Assembly (NCBI GenBank): GCA_001788395.1
Contig: MGBT01000002.1
Location: 4,192 to 44,882 of the forward strand
Direction: 5' to 3'
Length of the DNA stretch: 40,691 bases
Source of the DNA: Candidatus Rokubacteria bacterium GWA2_70_23
GTDB lineage: Bacteria > Methylomirabilota > Methylomirabilia > Rokubacteriales > CSP1-6
Both the position numbers and the translations under genes were made by a program. Below the pieces are notes generated by a model. The model ran no database searches. It was not told the DNA's origin and saw only the letters and a list, made by a program, of their open reading frames with translations. Below, piece after piece: positions 17,664 through 26,219 of this stretch (the stretch's first letter is position 1; each line of letters begins with the position of its first letter).

Positions 17664-18560
17664 TCAGGGCAGCCGCAGGCTCCCGCTGAGGACCGTCACG
17701 GCGTGGCCGCCCACCCGCACGCGGGCGGGCTTGCGGCTTGCCACCAGCACGTCGACGAAGAGCCGCCCCGGCCGTCCGAGCATGTCCCCCTGCTCCGCGA
17801 TGAACTCCGCGTGGTCTCGGATCACTGGAACCTGGCGGGCCTCGAGCAGCCAGACGCCCATGGCGGAGTGGACGGAGCCCGTGACGAAGTCCTCCGGAAT
17901 GCCGTAGTGGGGCGCGAAGAAGCGGCAGTGCGTCGTGGAGTCCGGGTCCAGCGTCTGCTTCGACACCACGCAGATGCCACGGAGCTTGTTCCGCTGGCCG
18001 AACGTGGCGACGCGCTCCATGTCGGGCTGGAGCCGGCGGAGCGCCTCGAGCCCCCGGACGGGCACGAGGAGATCGGCGTCGGGAGTGACCGCCGGCGGGG
18101 CCCACCGGCTCAGCTCCAGCTCGGTCAGGCCGAGCGTCTCGAGGAGCGCGGGCATCTGTCCCTCGAAGGGCACGCAACTCGGCAGCGGCGGGATGACCCA
18201 GATGATCGTTCCGCCGACCTTGCGCTCCACCTGGGCCTCGAGGAGGCCCCCCAGGGTGTCGAAGACGACGCGGTCGCCAGGGAGCCGGCCGGCCTCGATC
18301 ATCGCGTGGACGGCGGCGAGCGTCGTGTGGCCCGAGTAGCCCACCTCGCGCGTGGGTGTGAACCACCGGAGGCGCAGGTCCGCGCCCTCGATCCTGGTAC
18401 GCGAGACGAAGGCGGTGCCCGACAGCTTCATCTCGGCGGCGATCCGCTGCATCTGTGCCTCGGAGAGCGCCTCGGCGTCGAGCACGACGGCGGCCGGGTT
18501 CCCGGCGAAGGGAAGGCTGGTGAACGCGTTGATCTGGACGATCGGAATCCAGATGCTCAT
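17664..18560 (-). CDS. PhzF family isomerase-like protein lacking the usual catalytic Glu
   Basis: PhzF/DapF-fold protein, 298 aa. Signs: VQINAFTSLPFAGNPAAVVL at the start, FTPTREVGYSGHTTLA, and the C-terminal PEDFVTGSVHSAMG. In the family the general acid/base is a Glu in a LSET.FV motif (Glu45 in phenazine PhzF); here the motif reads KLSGTAFV, with Gly48 in that place. It may therefore be catalytically altered or have another role. The ATG overlaps the stop of the upstream squalene/phytoene synthase gene by ATGA, so they are co-translated, which does not suggest phenazine synthesis. Confidence 0.9.
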   Translation of the reverse strand: MSIWIPIVQINAFTSLPFAGNPAAVVLDAEALSEAQMQRIAAEMKLSGTAFVSRTRIEGADLRLRWFTPTREVGYSGHTTLAAVHAMIEAGRLPGDRVVFDTLGGLLEAQVERKVGGTIIWVIPPLPSCVPFEGQMPALLETLGLTELELSRWAPPAVTPDADLLVPVRGLEALRRLQPDMERVATFGQRNKLRGICVVSKQTLDPDSTTHCRFFAPHYGIPEDFVTGSVHSAMGVWLLEARQVPVIRDHAEFIAEQGDMLGRPGRLFVDVLVASRKPARVRVGGHAVTVLSGSLRLP

Positions 18561-19606
18561 GGTCGGTCGCTCACGGGCCTCTCGAGCCTGATCCGCTCGC
18601 GGAGCCGCCGCGCCTGGCGGCCCAGCGCGCGAGTGGACCAGACGGTGGTGAGCGACTGCACCATCATGCCGTAGACGCGGACGCGCGGCACCTTGAGCCT
18701 GAGCGCCGGATCGAGCCAGTTCGGCTCCCGCGCGAGGAGGTCGAGCGTGCGCAGCCCGATGAGGAGCGGCCAGGCGCAGGCCAGCCGCATCCGCGCCTCG
18801 GCCCCGGGGATGGCGAACGTGTACTGCCAGCCGGCCTCGTAGTGATCCAGCGCGACATTGAGCAGCTCCACCAGCAGGGGCCGGAGCGCGCGCCCGGAGG
18901 CCGGGTCCAGGAGATCGCGCGGCTCGACGCCGAGGAGGGCCAGGTCATGGCTCGGCAGGTAGCAGCGACCCTGGCGCAGGTCGCGGGGCAGATCGCGGAG
19001 GACGTTGGTGAGTTGAAGGCCCTTGCCGAAGCGGACGCCCAGCGCCTTCATCTTCGCGAGGTCCCAGCCCTTGAGGCGCGGGCGGTGAGCCACATGCACC
19101 TCGGTCCAGAACTCGCCGACGCAGCCGGCCACGAGGTAGGTGTAACGGTCGAGATCCTGGCGCGTCGCGAGCGCCGCGAGCCCCCCCTCGTCCTCGCCGG
19201 GGAAGATCTCGAGGTCCTGGGTCATGCCCTCGATGATGGTGGCGAGCACCGCGCGCACGCGCTCGCGGTCCGCCGGCGGCAGCGCGCGGTGGGCGGCCAG
19301 GCAGTCGGGGAGGCGCTCGAGCAGCGTCCGCTCGGCCCCGAGGGCCTGGGCCTCCCGCGTGGCAGCCGCGATCTCCTCGAGGCGGCCCGGCACGTGGCCC
19401 TCCAGCTCGGCCCGCAGCGCCAGCAGGTGGGCGATCCGGGCGCGACGGGCGATGAGGCGCGAGTCGGCGATGGTGTCGGCGGCGCGGGCCAGGAGATAGG
19501 CGAGCCCGATGGTGGGGCGCACGGCAGCCGGCAGCACCGCCAGCGACAGGAAGAAGGAGCGGCTGACGCGCTTGAGCAGCGCGGAGGCGAGGTCCCCTCC
19601 GCCCAC
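18557..19606 (-). CDS. squalene/phytoene synthase family protein
   Basis: Head-to-head prenyltransferase: condenses two farnesyl or geranylgeranyl diphosphates toward squalene, hydroxysqualene or phytoene. About 349 aa from a GTG at 19606; the frame stays open to 19672, so the start is uncertain. Both Asp-rich motifs are intact: DTIAD (44-48) and RDLPRD (204-209) in NVLRDLPRDLRQGRCYLP. The N-terminal SRSFFLSLAVLPAAVRP and the RYTYLVAGCVGEFW segment are also typical. Whether it feeds hopanoids or carotenoids cannot be told, since no cyclase or desaturase is nearby. Operon with the PhzF gene. Confidence 0.92.
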   Translation of the reverse strand: MGGGDLASALLKRVSRSFFLSLAVLPAAVRPTIGLAYLLARAADTIADSRLIARRARIAHLLALRAELEGHVPGRLEEIAAATREAQALGAERTLLERLPDCLAAHRALPPADRERVRAVLATIIEGMTQDLEIFPGEDEGGLAALATRQDLDRYTYLVAGCVGEFWTEVHVAHRPRLKGWDLAKMKALGVRFGKGLQLTNVLRDLPRDLRQGRCYLPSHDLALLGVEPRDLLDPASGRALRPLLVELLNVALDHYEAGWQYTFAIPGAEARMRLACAWPLLIGLRTLDLLAREPNWLDPALRLKVPRVRVYGMMVQSLTTVWSTRALGRQARRLRERIRLERPVSDRP

Positions 19607-19783
19607 GGGCGCTAGTGCGCCTCCAACGAGTTTCGCCCGCTCCACGCGCGCCCCCGCACGGTGCCGGGCCAAGGAACGAGCCAGACAAGGCCCGAGGGAG
19701 GCGCGGGCGCGAGGCGTACTCGCTGTACCTTGAGCGCCCGCGCCGACCGAGAACGAAGTATGGCGAAGTTCATTGGACCGGCA

Positions 19784-20077
19784 CTAGTCCAGCTCCATGG
19801 GATTGATCGGCCGCTCGTCCGGAGAGTCCTTGGCCTTCTTGAGCCCCTCCTGGAATTTCCGATCCAGCACCTTGCCCTTGCTCTGCTCGGCCTTCATCTG
19901 CTCCTTGAAGTGCTCCTCCCGGCGGGAGGCCTCGCCCTTGAGCGCGGAGAGGGCCCCGCCCAGGTCGAGCCCCGACCGCGGGCGCGGGGGCGCCTCGTGG
20001 GCGATGACGGCCTCGAGCGCCGGGTCGATCGTGAGCCGGCCGTTGCAGCACGGACAGGTCACCGTGAAAGTCGCCAT
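19784..20077 (-). CDS. small zinc-ribbon-like protein (97 aa)
   Basis: Function unknown. Begins MATFTVTCPCCNGRLTIDP, a single CxxC knuckle followed by a strand, as in FmdB-like or half zinc ribbons. The rest is highly charged and probably helical (REEHFKEQMKAEQSKGKVLD, KFQEGLKKAKDSPDERP). One CxxC gives only half a zinc site, so it may dimerise. Stands alone between the squalene synthase and livF genes. The stretch 19607-19783 contains no other recognisable gene. Confidence 0.75.
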   Translation of the reverse strand: MATFTVTCPCCNGRLTIDPALEAVIAHEAPPRPRSGLDLGGALSALKGEASRREEHFKEQMKAEQSKGKVLDRKFQEGLKKAKDSPDERPINPMELD

Positions 20078-20167
20078 GGCAAGACCCTACCAGACGAAGG
20101 CTCCCCCCGCCAGCGCGGCGGCCGGCACTTTATCTTCGGACCTCTGAGACAGAAAACGAGCAGCCTG

Positions 20168-20875
20168 CTACAGCGCGAGGTACTGGTGGCGGATGGACTC
20201 GTCCTCGCGGAACTCGCGGGCCGAGCCCTCGTAGCGGATGAGCCCCTTCTCGAGCACGTAGACCCGGTCCGCCAGGTCCAGCGAGAACTCCACGTTCTGC
20301 TCGGCCAGCAGGATGGTGAGCCCCTCCCGCTTGAGCCGCCCGATCTGCTCCGTCATGTGCTCCACGACCAGGGGCGCGAGCCCCTCGGACGGCTCGTCCA
20401 GCAGCAGGAGCTCGGGGTTGCCCATCAACGTGCGCGCGATGGTGAGCATCTGCTGCTCGCCGCCCGACAGGAAGCCGCCCTGCCGGTCGCGCAGCTCGCG
20501 GAGCTTCGGGAAGAGGTCGTAGACCCGCTCGACGGTCCACCCACCGCTCCGCTGGCGGCGGCTCGCCACGTCCAGGTTCTCCCACACCGTGAGGTCGGCG
20601 AAGATGCGGCGGTCCTCCGGCACGAAGCCGATGCCCAGGCTCACCACCTTGAAGGGCTCCCGGCCCGTGATGTCCTGCCCCTTCCACGCGATCCGCCCCC
20701 GGCGGGGCGGGGTGAGCCCCATGATGCTCCGCATGGTGGTGGTCTTGCCGACGCCGTTGCGGCCCAGGAGGCACACGCACTCGCCGGCAGCGACGCCGAG
20801 GGAGACGCCGAAGAGCACCTGGGAGAGGCCGTAGGCGGTGTAGAGGTCCTCGACGACCAGCACGCGATCCGGCAT
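20168..20875 (-). CDS. livF: LIV-type ABC transporter ATPase LivF (system 1)
   Basis: One of the two ATPases of a branched-chain amino-acid-type (HAAT) importer, 235 aa. Walker A GRNGVGKTT, signature LSGGEQQM, Walker B LLLLDEPSEGLAP and the switch His replaced by Gln in LLAEQNVEF, which is usual for LivF. Last gene of the cluster SMP-30, binding protein, livH, livM, livG, livF. It is separated from livG by 132 bases that include two copies of a 68-bp repeat. ATG at 20875 with AGGA just upstream. The true substrate may be an aromatic or other carboxylate rather than Leu/Ile/Val. Confidence 0.95.
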   Translation of the reverse strand: MPDRVLVVEDLYTAYGLSQVLFGVSLGVAAGECVCLLGRNGVGKTTTMRSIMGLTPPRRGRIAWKGQDITGREPFKVVSLGIGFVPEDRRIFADLTVWENLDVASRRQRSGGWTVERVYDLFPKLRELRDRQGGFLSGGEQQMLTIARTLMGNPELLLLDEPSEGLAPLVVEHMTEQIGRLKREGLTILLAEQNVEFSLDLADRVYVLEKGLIRYEGSAREFREDESIRHQYLAL

Positions 20876-20880
20876 TATCC

Positions 20881-21016
20881 TGGTCGCCTGAACGTCGGGG
20901 ACAGTGGGTGGCGGTTGGGCCTCTTCGCCCTCATCGGGCTCATCGGTCTGGTCGCCTGAACGTCGGGGACAGTGGGTGGCGGTTGGGCCTCTTCGCCCTC
21001 ATCGGGCTCATCGGTC
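20881..21016. repeat. 68-bp perfect tandem duplication between livG and livF
   Basis: Bases 20881-20948 are repeated exactly at 20949-21016. The right copy includes the last codons and stop of livG; the left copy ends six bases before the livF start. It enlarges the intergenic gap in an otherwise tightly packed operon. Confidence 0.95.
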
Positions 21017-21751
21017 GTGCTTCTCCCCCAGGTAGACGCGACGGACGTCCGGGTGCCGGCGCACCTCGGCGGGCTCGCCGTCGGCGATCACGCGGCCCTG
21101 GTGGAGCACCGTGATGCGCTGGGCGATGGAGAAGACGACCTCCATGTCATGCTCCGTGAAGAGGAGCGTGAGGCTGCGCTCGCGGGCCAGGCGCTCGATG
21201 AGCTGGATCGTCTCGCGCGTCTCCGCCCCCGACATGCCGGCCGTGGGCTCGTCGAGCAGCAAAATCTCCGGCTCCAGCGCCAGCGCGATGCCGAGCTCGA
21301 GCTGCTTCTGGTTGCCGTGCGACAGGAACCCCGAGACCTCCCCCGCCTTGGCCAGGAGCCCCACCGAGTCCAGCAGCGCCTCGGTTTCCTCAAGGTAGAG
21401 GCGCTCCACCGGCGCGAACAGGTTCCATCCGCGGCCCCGGTGACAGAGGAAGGCCGCCTGGACGTTCTGGAACACGGTGAGCTTCGGGAAGATGTTGGTG
21501 CGCTGGAACGATCGCCCCATCCCCAGGCGGCAGAGATCGTGGGGCGGGATGCCCGTGACCTCGCGCCCCTTGAACATCACCTGCCCGCTGTCCGGTTTCA
21601 GATGTCCGGTGATCAGGTTGAAGAGCGTCGTCTTGCCGGCGCCGTTGGGCCCGATGATGGCGCTGATGGAGCCCTGCGGCACCGTCAGGCTCACGCCCGC
21701 CACGGCCATGAAGCCGTCGAAGGAGCGCCTCAGATCCCGGACCTCAAGCAC
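21008..21751 (-). CDS. livG: LIV-type ABC transporter ATPase LivG (system 1)
   Basis: Second ATPase of the importer, 247 aa. Walker A GPNGAGKTT, Q-loop region, the LivG-specific insert FQRTNIFPKLTVFQNVQAAF, a degenerate signature SHGNQKQLELG, Walker B ILLLDEPTAGM and H-loop FTEHDMEVV. GTG start at 21751 overlaps the end of livM by eight bases. The last codons lie inside the right copy of the 68-bp duplication. Confidence 0.95.
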   Translation of the reverse strand: MLEVRDLRRSFDGFMAVAGVSLTVPQGSISAIIGPNGAGKTTLFNLITGHLKPDSGQVMFKGREVTGIPPHDLCRLGMGRSFQRTNIFPKLTVFQNVQAAFLCHRGRGWNLFAPVERLYLEETEALLDSVGLLAKAGEVSGFLSHGNQKQLELGIALALEPEILLLDEPTAGMSGAETRETIQLIERLARERSLTLLFTEHDMEVVFSIAQRITVLHQGRVIADGEPAEVRRHPDVRRVYLGEKHDR

Positions 21752-22727
21752 GGCCCAGCCTCCGGCCGATCCAGCGCGCGAAGCCCTGCGCGGTCCCCGC
21801 GATGCCGCCGGGGAAGGCGAAGAGCAGCACGACCAGGATGGTGCCGAGGATCAGCGGCCAGTACTCCGTGTAGGAGACGATCTGCTGGTTCAGCAGGATC
21901 AGCGCCACCGCGCCCACGCCGGGCCCGAAGAAGGTCCCCATCCCGCCGAGGAGCGTCATGATCAGCACCTCGGCGGACTTGGTCCAGTAGGCGAAGTCGG
22001 GGAAGACGCCGCGGTTGAAGATGCCGAAGAGCCCCCCCGCCAGCCCGGCGAAGGTGCCGGCCAGGACGAAGGCCGCCAGCTCGTAGCGGCGCACGTTGAC
22101 GCCAATGAACTCGGCACGCTCGGGATTCTCCCGGATCGTCGTGAGCATGCGCCCGAAGGGCGAGCCGACGATGCGGCGGAGAATCCAGAAACAGGCGGCC
22201 ACCAGGACCACGGTCACGAAGTAGAAGTATTCCGATGTCCGGTAGCCGCCCAGGAAGGGCAGGATGCCGCTGACGCGCTCCACCCAGTCGAAGTCGGGGT
22301 AGGGGATCTCGGGCATGCCCTGCTCGCCGCCGGTGACCTCGTTCCACTTGAAGCAGATGGCCCACACGATCTGGGCGAAGGCCAGCGTCAGCATGGCGAA
22401 GTAGATCCGCGTCAGGCGCACGCAGAAGAAACCGAAGACGAGGGCGAACGTCGCGGTCACGAGTCCGGCGGCCGGGAAGGCGAGGAGGAAGGCGAGGCCC
22501 GCCTTCTTCATGAGGATCCCGGTGGTGTAGGCCCCGATACCGAAGTAGGCCGCATGCCCGAAGGAGACGAGCCCCGTGTAGCCGACGAGCAGATTGAGGC
22601 TCGTGGCGAAGAGCGCCCAGATGACGATGTCGTTGGCCACGAACGTGTAGAAGCGCGAGCCGAGGGCCGGCACGAAGAGCGCCGCCGCGAAGACCAGGAG
22701 CGGCCAGGGGACTCGGCGGAGCATCAC
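21744..22727 (-). CDS. livM: LIV-type ABC transporter permease LivM (system 1)
   Basis: Inner-membrane permease, 327 aa. Contains the family motif GLVSFGHAAYFGIGAYTTGI and GGMGTFFGPGVGAVALILLN, with about nine hydrophobic segments. A long loop (about 130-165, FKWNEVTGGEQGMPEIPYPD) holds the usual TGG..G motif of LivM. Starts GTG at 22727 or ATG at 22724, overlapping the livH stop. Forms the translocation pore with LivH. Confidence 0.95.
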   Translation of the reverse strand: MMLRRVPWPLLVFAAALFVPALGSRFYTFVANDIVIWALFATSLNLLVGYTGLVSFGHAAYFGIGAYTTGILMKKAGLAFLLAFPAAGLVTATFALVFGFFCVRLTRIYFAMLTLAFAQIVWAICFKWNEVTGGEQGMPEIPYPDFDWVERVSGILPFLGGYRTSEYFYFVTVVLVAACFWILRRIVGSPFGRMLTTIRENPERAEFIGVNVRRYELAAFVLAGTFAGLAGGLFGIFNRGVFPDFAYWTKSAEVLIMTLLGGMGTFFGPGVGAVALILLNQQIVSYTEYWPLILGTILVVLLFAFPGGIAGTAQGFARWIGRRLGRA

Positions 22728-23608
22728 TTGAGGGGTTTCCCGAGGAGGCCCCAGGGGCGGATGATGAGCACGGCGGCCATCAGGGCGAACACGGAGAAGA
22801 TGGAGAAGCGTGGGACGAAGAGAATGCCGAAGGAGAGCACCTGGCCGTAGATGAGGGCCCCGAGGAACGTGCCCCAGAAAGAGCCCAGCCCCCCGATCAC
22901 GACCACGATGAAGGCCTCGACGATCATCTCCGTGTCCATGCCGGGGACGATGCTCTTGACCGGGGTGACCAGCGCTCCGCCCAGGCCGCCCAGGAAGGAT
23001 CCGAGCATGAACACGCCGAGGTAGAGGCGATCGACGTTAACGCCCAGCGCCCCGAGCGTCTCCCGGTCGAGCGCCGCGGCCCGGATGAAGCGCCCCGCGC
23101 GTGTCCGACGCAGGACGAACCAGAACCCGAGCGCGATGGCCGGGCTCAGCAGCAGGATGAAGAGGTTGTAATACGGCACCGTGGTGCCGAAGAGCGAGAA
23201 GGAGCCGGTGAGCCCAGGCGGCCGGCTGACCGACTTCTGCTGGGTGCCCCAGAAGATCTTGGCCACGTCGCTCAGGATGAGCACCAGGGCATAGGTGAAC
23301 AGGAGCTGGTAGAGCTCCTCCTTGCCGTAGAGGTAGCGGAAGAGCAGGCGCTCCACGAGACCCCCCAGGATCGCGACGCCGAGGGCCGCGCCCAGCGTCG
23401 CCCACCAGAACCGACCGTGCCCGGTGCCGAGCCACTGGACGAGCTGGTAGGCGCCGTAGGCCCCGAGCATGTAGAAGGACCCGTGGGCGAAGTTCAGCAC
23501 GCGGAGCACGCCGAAGATGAGCGAGAGCCCCGAGGCGATGAGAAAGAGGTACATGGCGGCCGTGAGGCCGCTCAACGACTGGGCGAAGATGAACGACGGA
23601 TCGGGCAT
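22724..23608 (-). CDS. livH: LIV-type ABC transporter permease LivH (system 1)
   Basis: Permease partner of LivM, 294 aa with about eight membrane segments. Family motifs: GLSLIFGVLRVLNFAHGSFYMLGAY near the N-terminus in sections, RAAALDRETLGALGVNVDRL and GGLGSFWGTFLGALIYGQ. The ATG at 23608 follows the binding-protein gene after 115 bases that contain a 31-bp perfect inverted repeat, so the level of permease message can differ from that of the binding protein. Confidence 0.95.
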   Translation of the reverse strand: MPDPSFIFAQSLSGLTAAMYLFLIASGLSLIFGVLRVLNFAHGSFYMLGAYGAYQLVQWLGTGHGRFWWATLGAALGVAILGGLVERLLFRYLYGKEELYQLLFTYALVLILSDVAKIFWGTQQKSVSRPPGLTGSFSLFGTTVPYYNLFILLLSPAIALGFWFVLRRTRAGRFIRAAALDRETLGALGVNVDRLYLGVFMLGSFLGGLGGALVTPVKSIVPGMDTEMIVEAFIVVVIGGLGSFWGTFLGALIYGQVLSFGILFVPRFSIFSVFALMAAVLIIRPWGLLGKPLK

Positions 23609-23630
23609 GGGGGCTATGTCGGACGCACAG

Positions 23631-23713
23631 CCAGCCGGGGCCGGGGGGCGGGGGCGCTCCCGGCGAGTGGGGTATCGAGCAAGGGAGCGCCCCCGCCCCC
23701 CGGCCCCGGCTGG
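23631..23713. terminator. 31-bp perfect inverted repeat between binding-protein and livH genes
   Basis: Arms 23631-23661 and 23683-23713 are exactly complementary, almost all G and C, with a 21-nt loop. It begins 11 bases after the binding-protein stop. There is no U-run, so it is better seen as an mRNA 3'-end stabiliser or partial terminator that favours the binding protein over downstream genes. The loop shares GTGGGGTATCG with the stem-loop at 784-834. Confidence 0.8.
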
Positions 23714-23723
23714 CGGAGGGTCG

Positions 23724-24911
23724 CTAGTCCATGAACTTGGTCGGGTCCACGTACTCCACCGGCTTCAGGATCGGGAAGGGATACTTCGGGTCCTTCACCG
23801 TCTTGCCGTAGAGCTGGCCGCGGTCGGCCTGATGGTCCTTCTCCCGGATCGTCTGCTTGCCGGCTGGCGTGTCGATCGTCAGCCCGAGCAGCGCCCTGGA
23901 CACCTTGTCGGACTCGGTGCTCCCGGCCTTCTTGATGGCCTCGGCGAGGAACTGCATGCCCGTGTAGCCCTGGATGGCCCAGGAGGACGGGTACTCGTCC
24001 TTCGTGAACTTGGCCAGCCTCGCCGTGTAGTCCCTGTGCGCGGGCGTCTCGGCCCAGTAGAAGGCGTCGTACGTGTTGGCCCAGATGCCCACGGGGTAGT
24101 CGGCGCCCATGGCCTTGGTGGACTCCGGCGAGCCCGCCTCCGCCACGGCCATCATGTTGTACTTGATGGCGTCGAAGTAGCCGAGGGGCTTGGCCTGCTT
24201 CACGAAGGTCACGAAGTGGCCGCCCCAGAGCGAGGAGAAGACGGCCTCGGGCTTCTTCGCCATCTGCGCGTTGATGAAGGGCGTGTAGTCCGCCTCGCCG
24301 AGCTTGGGCCACTGCTGATCCACGATCTGCACGCTGGGCTTGATCTTCTTCAGGTGCTCGACGAAGGACCTGGTGACGTCCTGTCCGTAGGCGTAGTCCG
24401 GGCTGATGGTCCCGATCCGCGTCACCGGCCACTTGGCCACGATCTCGGCCGCGCTCCGCCCTTCCATGGTGGTGTTGGCCGCGGTGCGGAACACGTAGGG
24501 ATGGAGCTTGTCCTTGGCCGTGAGCTGGTCGGTCTTGGGGATGGGGGCGATGAAGACGACCTTGTTCTCCTTGGCGACCACGGAGACGGCCGGCCCCTCG
24601 GCCGAGGTGAGCGTCCCCACCAGGAAGTCCACGTTCTCCTTGAGGATGAGCTCGCGCGAGACGCGCACGGCCTCATCGGCACTGCCCTTGGTGTCCCGGG
24701 GCACCAGCTCGATCTTGCGGCCCAGGACGCCGCCCTTGGCGTTGAGCTCCTCCACGTACATCTCGGCGCCCTTGAGCGCAGGCGCGCCGAACAAGGCCCC
24801 GGGGCCTGACAGGATCATCGGGAAGCCGACCTTGATCGGTTTCTGGGCCTCGGCGGCCAGCGGCAGCGCCAAGAGCCCGGCCAGCAGCATTGTCACCATG
24901 CGCATCGTCAT
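23724..24911 (-). CDS. LIV-type substrate-binding protein (system 1)
   Basis: Periplasmic binding protein of the Leu/Ile/Val-binding type (Peripla_BP_6), 395 aa. Signal peptide MTMRMVTMLLAGLLALPLAA ending AEA-Q. Mature start KPIKVGFPMILSGPGALFG, then ELNAKGGVLGRKIELVPRDT and the central LVGTLTSAEGPAVSVVAKEN. The C-terminal lobe includes WAIQGYTGMQFLAEAIKKAG. ATG at 24911 has GGGGG seven bases upstream. Specificity unknown; the neighbouring lactonase and tautomerase point to an aromatic or sugar-acid substrate (inference). Confidence 0.94.
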   Translation of the reverse strand: MTMRMVTMLLAGLLALPLAAEAQKPIKVGFPMILSGPGALFGAPALKGAEMYVEELNAKGGVLGRKIELVPRDTKGSADEAVRVSRELILKENVDFLVGTLTSAEGPAVSVVAKENKVVFIAPIPKTDQLTAKDKLHPYVFRTAANTTMEGRSAAEIVAKWPVTRIGTISPDYAYGQDVTRSFVEHLKKIKPSVQIVDQQWPKLGEADYTPFINAQMAKKPEAVFSSLWGGHFVTFVKQAKPLGYFDAIKYNMMAVAEAGSPESTKAMGADYPVGIWANTYDAFYWAETPAHRDYTARLAKFTKDEYPSSWAIQGYTGMQFLAEAIKKAGSTESDKVSRALLGLTIDTPAGKQTIREKDHQADRGQLYGKTVKDPKYPFPILKPVEYVDPTKFMD

Positions 24912-24973
24912 TGGTAAACCCCCTTTGGCTGCGTGAAGTACCGCCCTCAGCGAAGTGCCCCTTCCGCTCGGCG

Positions 24974-25861
24974 TCAGAAGACCGGGAGGCCGGGGACCCG
25001 GACGCGGACCCGGTACACGGAGGTGGAGGCCGTGATGTAGAGGCTCCGGCAGTCCGCGTCACCCCAGGCCATGTTGGCGGTGTGCTCGGGCACGTGGATG
25101 ACCCCGAGGCACCGCGCCTCCGGGGTGAAGACGTGGATGCCGCCCGGCCCGCAGCAATACACGTTGCCCGCCGAGTCGAGCTTCATCCCGTCCGGGGCGC
25201 CCGGGCCCTCGCCGGTGGTTTCCGCCCACACGCGCCCTCCCCCGAGCGTGCCGTCAGCCTTCACGTCGAAGACGCGGATGTGCTGTCGGGCCGTGTCGTT
25301 GATGAAGAGGCGCCGGCCGTCCAGCGAGAAGCAGAGCCCGTTGGGCCGGTCGAAGTCGTCAAGCAGCAGGGTCGGGCTCCTGGGATCGGCGCCCACGCGG
25401 TACACGCCCTGGAAGGGCAGCTCCTGGTCCCGCTTGACGCCGTAGTACTCGGCCCGGCCGTAAGGCGGATCGCTGAAGTAGATGCCGCCGTCGGCCGCGC
25501 AGACGATGTCGTTGGGGCTGTTGAGCTGCTTGCCCTGGTAATGCGTCGCCAGCGGCGTGATCTGCCCGTCGGCCTCGGTCCGGCTCACCTGGCTCGAGGC
25601 GTGCTCGCAGGCCAAGAGGCGTCCCCGGCGATCCCACGTGAGGCCGTTGGACATGTTGCAGGGCTTGCGGAACGTCGTGACGCCGCCCTTCGCCGACCAG
25701 CGGCGCAGATGGTCACCCGGCATGTCGCTCCAGAGGAGGGAGTGATCCCGGGGATGCCAGAGCGGGCCCTCGGTGAAGAGGCACCCCGTCGCGATCCGCT
25801 CGAAGGCGACGTCCGGGCCCACGACCGAGGCGAACCGGGGGTCGCGGATCTCGACGCTCAC
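24974..25861 (-). CDS. SMP-30/gluconolactonase family protein
   Basis: Six-bladed beta-propeller lactonase, 295 aa, metal-dependent hydrolysis of a lactone. Visible: TEGPLWHPRDHSLLWSDM (metal-ligand Glu in EGP), NMSNGLTWDRRGRLLACEH, LNSPNDIVCAADGGIYFSDP (ligand Asn and the SDPPYG turn), RPNGLCFSLDGRRLFINDT, and GAPDGMKLDSAGNVYCCGPG. Start chosen: GTG at 25861, whose first bases form GTGA with the tautomerase stop. The upstream extension of the frame is an Arg-rich shadow of the tautomerase gene. Cytoplasmic; lies 62 bases before the LIV binding-protein gene. Confidence 0.93.
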   Translation of the reverse strand: MSVEIRDPRFASVVGPDVAFERIATGCLFTEGPLWHPRDHSLLWSDMPGDHLRRWSAKGGVTTFRKPCNMSNGLTWDRRGRLLACEHASSQVSRTEADGQITPLATHYQGKQLNSPNDIVCAADGGIYFSDPPYGRAEYYGVKRDQELPFQGVYRVGADPRSPTLLLDDFDRPNGLCFSLDGRRLFINDTARQHIRVFDVKADGTLGGGRVWAETTGEGPGAPDGMKLDSAGNVYCCGPGGIHVFTPEARCLGVIHVPEHTANMAWGDADCRSLYITASTSVYRVRVRVPGLPVF

Positions 25862-26049
25862 GTCTTCATCCGCTCCCCGGGCTTCCCGGCCACGTACCAG
25901 TCGGGAGGATCGATCTCCTCGATCACCACCCAGATGGCCTCGCGGGGCACCTTGGTCACGTCGGAAATGGCCTCCGTGACCCGTCTCGCGATCTCGTCCT
26001 TCCGCTCCTTGCCGTGGCCTGCGTAGATCCGGATATTCACGAACGGCAT
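25858..26049 (-). CDS. 4-oxalocrotonate tautomerase-like protein
   Basis: Small tautomerase of 63 aa. After removal of Met the catalytic Pro1 is exposed (MPFVNIRIYAGHGKERKDEI). Other family signs are TEAISDVTKVPREAIWVVIE, where the Arg of the active site is in place, and DWYVAGKP at the end. ATG at 26049 preceded by a G-run. First gene of a run leading through the lactonase to the LIV transporter; together they suggest uptake and ring-cleavage-type catabolism of an aromatic or lactone compound. Confidence 0.92.
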   Translation of the reverse strand: MPFVNIRIYAGHGKERKDEIARRVTEAISDVTKVPREAIWVVIEEIDPPDWYVAGKPGERMKT

Positions 26050-26219
26050 CGCGTCCCCCCTGGTGCCAATGCACCCGTGCGGTTGTCGGGGCCGAAAACG
26101 CCGCGAGACTAGCACGCGGGCGACCCCGTCGCAAGGCCCCGGGGGTCGTCCGAGGACAGCGCGACGCGTCAGGAGTGAGAGTGCGTCCGGCCGGGTGCCG
26201 CTCCTGCTATGCTGGGCTC

